A DNA stretch of 7,646 nt from Alphaproteobacteria bacterium (GTDB lineage Bacteria; Pseudomonadota; Alphaproteobacteria; UBA6615), in contig JAEPNS010000150.1 in the NCBI GenBank assembly GCA_017643325.1, forward strand, positions 1 through 7,646. Direction: 5' to 3'. Shown here piece after piece: positions 6,046 to 7,646 of the stretch. The notes beneath the pieces were generated by a model. The model ran no database searches. It was not told the origin of the DNA and was given only the letters and a program-made list of their open reading frames with translations. The position numbers were made by a program, and so were the translations under genes. Within the stretch, counting starts at the first letter, position 1; each line of letters begins with the position of its first letter.

Positions 6046-6111
6046 GAGGGTTTGCAGGGGTAACCGCCTTCGGACACACTCGGGGCTTCGTGTCATTCGA
6101 GGACCCCGCCC

Positions 6112-6774
6112 ATGGACTACCGCATCTTCAACGCCGACGAGATCGATCACCGGCAGTGCTACCGCCTGCTGATCGGGGCCGTTGTGCCGCGCCCCATCGC
6201 CTGGGTGAGTTCCATCGACGAAAACGGCGTGGCAAACCTCGCGCCGTTTTCCTTCTTCACGACCGTCTCGCACTACCCGCCGATGGTCTCGATCTCGGTC
6301 GGCGAGCGGGTGAAACAACCCAAAGACACGACCGCCAATATCGAGGCGACCAAGGGCTACGTCATCCACACGGTGACCGAGGGCTGGCAGGAGGCGATGA
6401 ACGAGAGCTCGGCCAACTTCGAGCCCGACCAGGACGAGTTCGCCGAGATTGGGCTCGAGACCGTCCCGTCTGACCTTGTCGGCGCGCCGCGCATCAAGGA
6501 CTGCCCCGTTGCCATGGAGTGCACCCACGAACGGACGATCACCTTCGGCGAAGAGTGGGCGACGCACCTCGTCATCGGGCGGGTGCTGCGCTGGCACGTG
6601 CGCGAGGACCTGATGCTCGAGGACAAGTACATCAACCCGCACCTGCTCCAGCCGGTCGGCCGTCTCGGCGGCCCGCGCTACTGCAGGACCAACGAGATCT
6701 ACGAACTCCAGGCCCCCTACGTACAGCCCGATGTCGGCGACCCGAACTCGGCGGAGCAGCAGAAGCGGAAGTGA
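6112..6774 (+). CDS. Flavin reductase-like FMN-binding split-barrel protein
   Basis: A 220-residue protein of the flavin reductase/DIM6-NTAB family (COG1853-type split barrel). PRPIAWVSSIDENGVANLAP (26-45) followed by FSFFTTVSHYPPMVSISV is the FMN-binding signature. FEPDQDEFAEIGLE (103-116), HLVIGRV (152-158) and PVGRLGGPRYCRT (181-193) are further hallmarks. Members bind FMN and either reduce free flavin with NAD(P)H for a partner oxygenase or are uncharacterised FMN oxidoreductases. The PF01494 monooxygenase nearby reduces its own FAD, so it is not an obvious partner. ATG 6112 is supported by AGGA at 6100-6103. The C-terminus is hydrophilic (AEQQKRK). It stands alone between repeat-bearing spacers, with no operon partner in the window. 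Confidence 0.92.
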   Translation: MDYRIFNADEIDHRQCYRLLIGAVVPRPIAWVSSIDENGVANLAPFSFFTTVSHYPPMVSISVGERVKQPKDTTANIEATKGYVIHTVTEGWQEAMNESSANFEPDQDEFAEIGLETVPSDLVGAPRIKDCPVAMECTHERTITFGEEWATHLVIGRVLRWHVREDLMLEDKYINPHLLQPVGRLGGPRYCRTNEIYELQAPYVQPDVGDPNSAEQQKRK

Positions 6775-6800
6775 CCTCGGGTGTTCGCACCCGCACAACT

Positions 6801-6892
6801 CGTCACCCCTGCGGAAGCAGGGGTCCATTGACACCGAGGCCCGCCCCGGCAACCGCCTGAGTCAATGGGCCCCTGCTTTCGCAGGGGCGACG
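6801..6892. repeat. Long inverted repeat with 32-nt arms between convergent genes
   Basis: Arms 6801-6832 and 6861-6892 are inverted copies identical at 29 of 32 positions. As RNA, two of the three differences become G-U pairs. Each arm also contains its own CCCCTGC...GCAGGGG hairpin (6806-6823, loop GGAA; 6870-6887, loop GAAA on the - strand). It starts 26 nt after the flavin-reductase-like stop and ends 66 nt from the synthetase stop. It is either two head-to-head repeat units or one large bidirectional transcript-end structure. Confidence 0.8.
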
Positions 6893-6928
6893 GTCGGGGT
6901 TGGGTTGAACCTCGAGAACACCGAATTC

Positions 6929-6957
6929 CGTCATGCCCGGCTTTGACAAAAGCTTTT
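6929..6957. repeat. CGTCATGCCCGG half-repeat plus AAAAGCTTTT palindrome
   Basis: CGTCATGCCCGGCTTTGAC (6929-6947) is a half copy of the CGTCATGCC repeat class. It runs directly into a perfect 10-bp palindrome, AAAAGCTTTT (6948-6957), one base beyond the synthetase stop codon. Read on the - strand, the A/T palindrome followed by G+C-rich sequence does not make a standard terminator. Confidence 0.45.
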
Positions 6958-6958
6958 C

Positions 6959-7594
6959 CTAGGCCGTCTTTGCCTCGCCCAGGCCCAGTTCCTCGATCAT
7001 CGTCTCGCGCATGGCGAACTTCTGGATCTTGCCGGTGACGGTCATCGGGAATTCGTCGACGAACTTCACGTAGCGGGGGATCTTGTGGTGGGCGATCTGG
7101 CCCCGGCAGAAGGCGCGGATGTCGTCTTCTGATGCGCTCTCACCGTCGGCGAGGCGGACCCACGCGCAGAGTTCCTCGCCGTATTTGTCGTCGGGCACGC
7201 CGATCACCTGCACGTCGGCGATCTTCGGGTGGCGGTACAAGAACTCCTCGATCTCGCGCGGGTAGAGATTCTCGCCGCCGCGGATCACCATGTCCTTGAT
7301 ACGCCCGACAATGTTGAAATAGCCGTCCTCGTCCATGGTCGCGAGGTCGCCGGTATGCATCCAGCCGGCGGCGTCGATGGCCTCGGCCGTGCGCTCGGCG
7401 TCGTTCCAGTAGCCGCGCATCACCACATAGCCGCGCGTGCAGAACTCGCCGGTCTCGCCAGGCGCGACGATCCGGCCTTCGTCGTCGACGATCTTCACCT
7501 CCACATGGGGGTGCACCCGCCCGACGGTGGAGACCCGGCGGTCGAGTGCGTCGTCGACGGCGGTCTGGGTCGAGACCGGGCTGGTCTCGGTCAA
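6959..7594 (-). CDS. AMP-binding acyl-CoA synthetase, C-terminal part (5' half missing)
   Basis: A 211-residue stretch matching the second half of acyl-CoA synthetases of the ANL superfamily, which activate a carboxylic acid with ATP and then CoA. It begins inside the conserved YGxTE motif (here LTETSPVS). It continues with the nucleotide-binding TGDLATMDEDGYFNIVGR (81-98), the hinge KDMVIRGGEN and YPREIEEFLY (111-120), and the C-terminal PMTVTGKIQK (183-192), whose Lys189 is the adenylation lysine. Full-length enzymes are about 500-560 residues, so some 330 are absent. In-frame sequence upstream of the TTG at 7594 is arginine-rich, unlike the family, and hits TGA at 7636-7634. TTG is therefore probably not the real start. 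Truncation, frameshift or an assembly junction are the explanations. The substrate is unknown, with medium- or long-chain or aryl acids possible. Confidence 0.88.
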   Translation of the reverse strand: MTETSPVSTQTAVDDALDRRVSTVGRVHPHVEVKIVDDEGRIVAPGETGEFCTRGYVVMRGYWNDAERTAEAIDAAGWMHTGDLATMDEDGYFNIVGRIKDMVIRGGENLYPREIEEFLYRHPKIADVQVIGVPDDKYGEELCAWVRLADGESASEDDIRAFCRGQIAHHKIPRYVKFVDEFPMTVTGKIQKFAMRETMIEELGLGEAKTA

Positions 7595-7646
7595 TGCTTC
7601 TGCCCGGCGGCGACTACGACAATCCGGTCCTGATCATCCGCGCACA
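7594..7646 (+). other. Terminal segment of unknown origin with competing open frames
   Basis: From ATG 7594 the + strand reads MLLPGGDYDNPVLIIRA in frame to the window edge, with mostly G/C third positions, and could begin or lie within another gene. On the - strand another frame enters from the edge, reads ADDQDRIVVVAAGQKH and stops at a TGA overlapping the TTG at 7594 (TTGA). I recognise neither. The segment is not the expected upstream part of the synthetase. Confidence 0.3.

Larger units (their letters stand above)
5848..6111. other. Repeat-bearing 264-bp spacer between divergent genes
   Basis: There is no convincing gene here. Both flanking promoters should lie in this stretch, but I see no clear -35/-10 pair. 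Its middle (5938-6045) is occupied by three inverted repeats described separately. Bases 5908-5932, containing GCCGGACTTGACCC, look like a degenerate copy of the same class. The last 60 bases before the flavin-reductase-like ATG are free of repeats. Confidence 0.6.

Noticed and set aside
6112..6774. The flavin-reductase-like protein as reductase partner of the 3937-5142 monooxygenase
   Set aside because: PF01494-type class A hydroxylases bind and reduce their own FAD with NAD(P)H, and the two genes are separated by a convergent gene, so a two-component system is unlikely.
5995..6852. A 285-residue - strand open frame over the flavin-reductase-like gene and its downstream repeats
   Set aside because: It is antisense to a well-supported gene and runs through palindromic repeats at both ends, so it is a high-G+C shadow frame.
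1016..6957. The scattered CGTCA palindromes as a CRISPR array
   Set aside because: Copies are irregularly spaced, vary in sequence, lie kilobases apart and have genes rather than uniform spacers between them; no cas gene is present.

Overview
The window is G+C-rich, tightly packed DNA that looks like an alphaproteobacterial chromosome (Rhodospirillales/Rhizobiales type). The grounds are the strong G/C bias at third codon positions, the gene families, and short palindromic intergenic repeats of the kind beginning CGTCATGCC, CGTCACCCC or CGTCATTCC that are common in that class. The assignment is inferred from style, not from a marker gene. No tRNA, rRNA, CRISPR array, transposase or phage gene was seen.

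Layout. (1) Bases 1-997, + strand: the last 22 codons of an unidentified gene, then an SMP-30/gluconolactonase-type lactonase. (2) Bases 1052-3825, - strand: a four-gene operon read right to left. It encodes an IclR-family regulator, the two subunits of a split thiamine-diphosphate decarboxylase (sulfopyruvate/phosphonopyruvate decarboxylase type), and a 3-hydroxyisobutyrate-dehydrogenase-family reductase. The genes overlap by 4 nt, then are 1 nt and 14 nt apart. (3) Bases 3937-5142, + strand and divergent from that operon: a PF01494-type FAD monooxygenase. The 111-bp spacer between them holds the best regulatory signals in the window. (4) Bases 5254-5847, - strand: a hemerythrin HHE protein. 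(5) Bases 6112-6774, + strand: a flavin-reductase-like FMN-binding split-barrel protein. (6) Bases 6959-7594, - strand: the C-terminal part of an AMP-binding acyl-CoA synthetase. Its 5' half is missing although about 50 nt remain in the window, which points to a rearrangement, a frameshift or an assembly junction.

How the genes may work together (inference). Regulator, decarboxylase, dehydrogenase and divergent monooxygenase form one plausible catabolic unit. A ring or side chain would be hydroxylated, a 2-oxo acid decarboxylated to an aldehyde, and the aldehyde interconverted with an alcohol or hydroxy acid, with the neighbouring lactonase opening a lactone. The substrate is unknown. The decarboxylase lacks the segment I recall from classical phosphonopyruvate decarboxylases, and no sulfonate or phosphonate gene is in view.

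All three convergent intergenic gaps carry CGTCA-ended inverted repeats close to both flanking stop codons. Several copies fold into a 7-bp stem with a GNRA-type loop, so they probably act as bidirectional terminators or mRNA 3'-end stabilisers. The divergent spacer 5848-6111 carries further repeats of related type.
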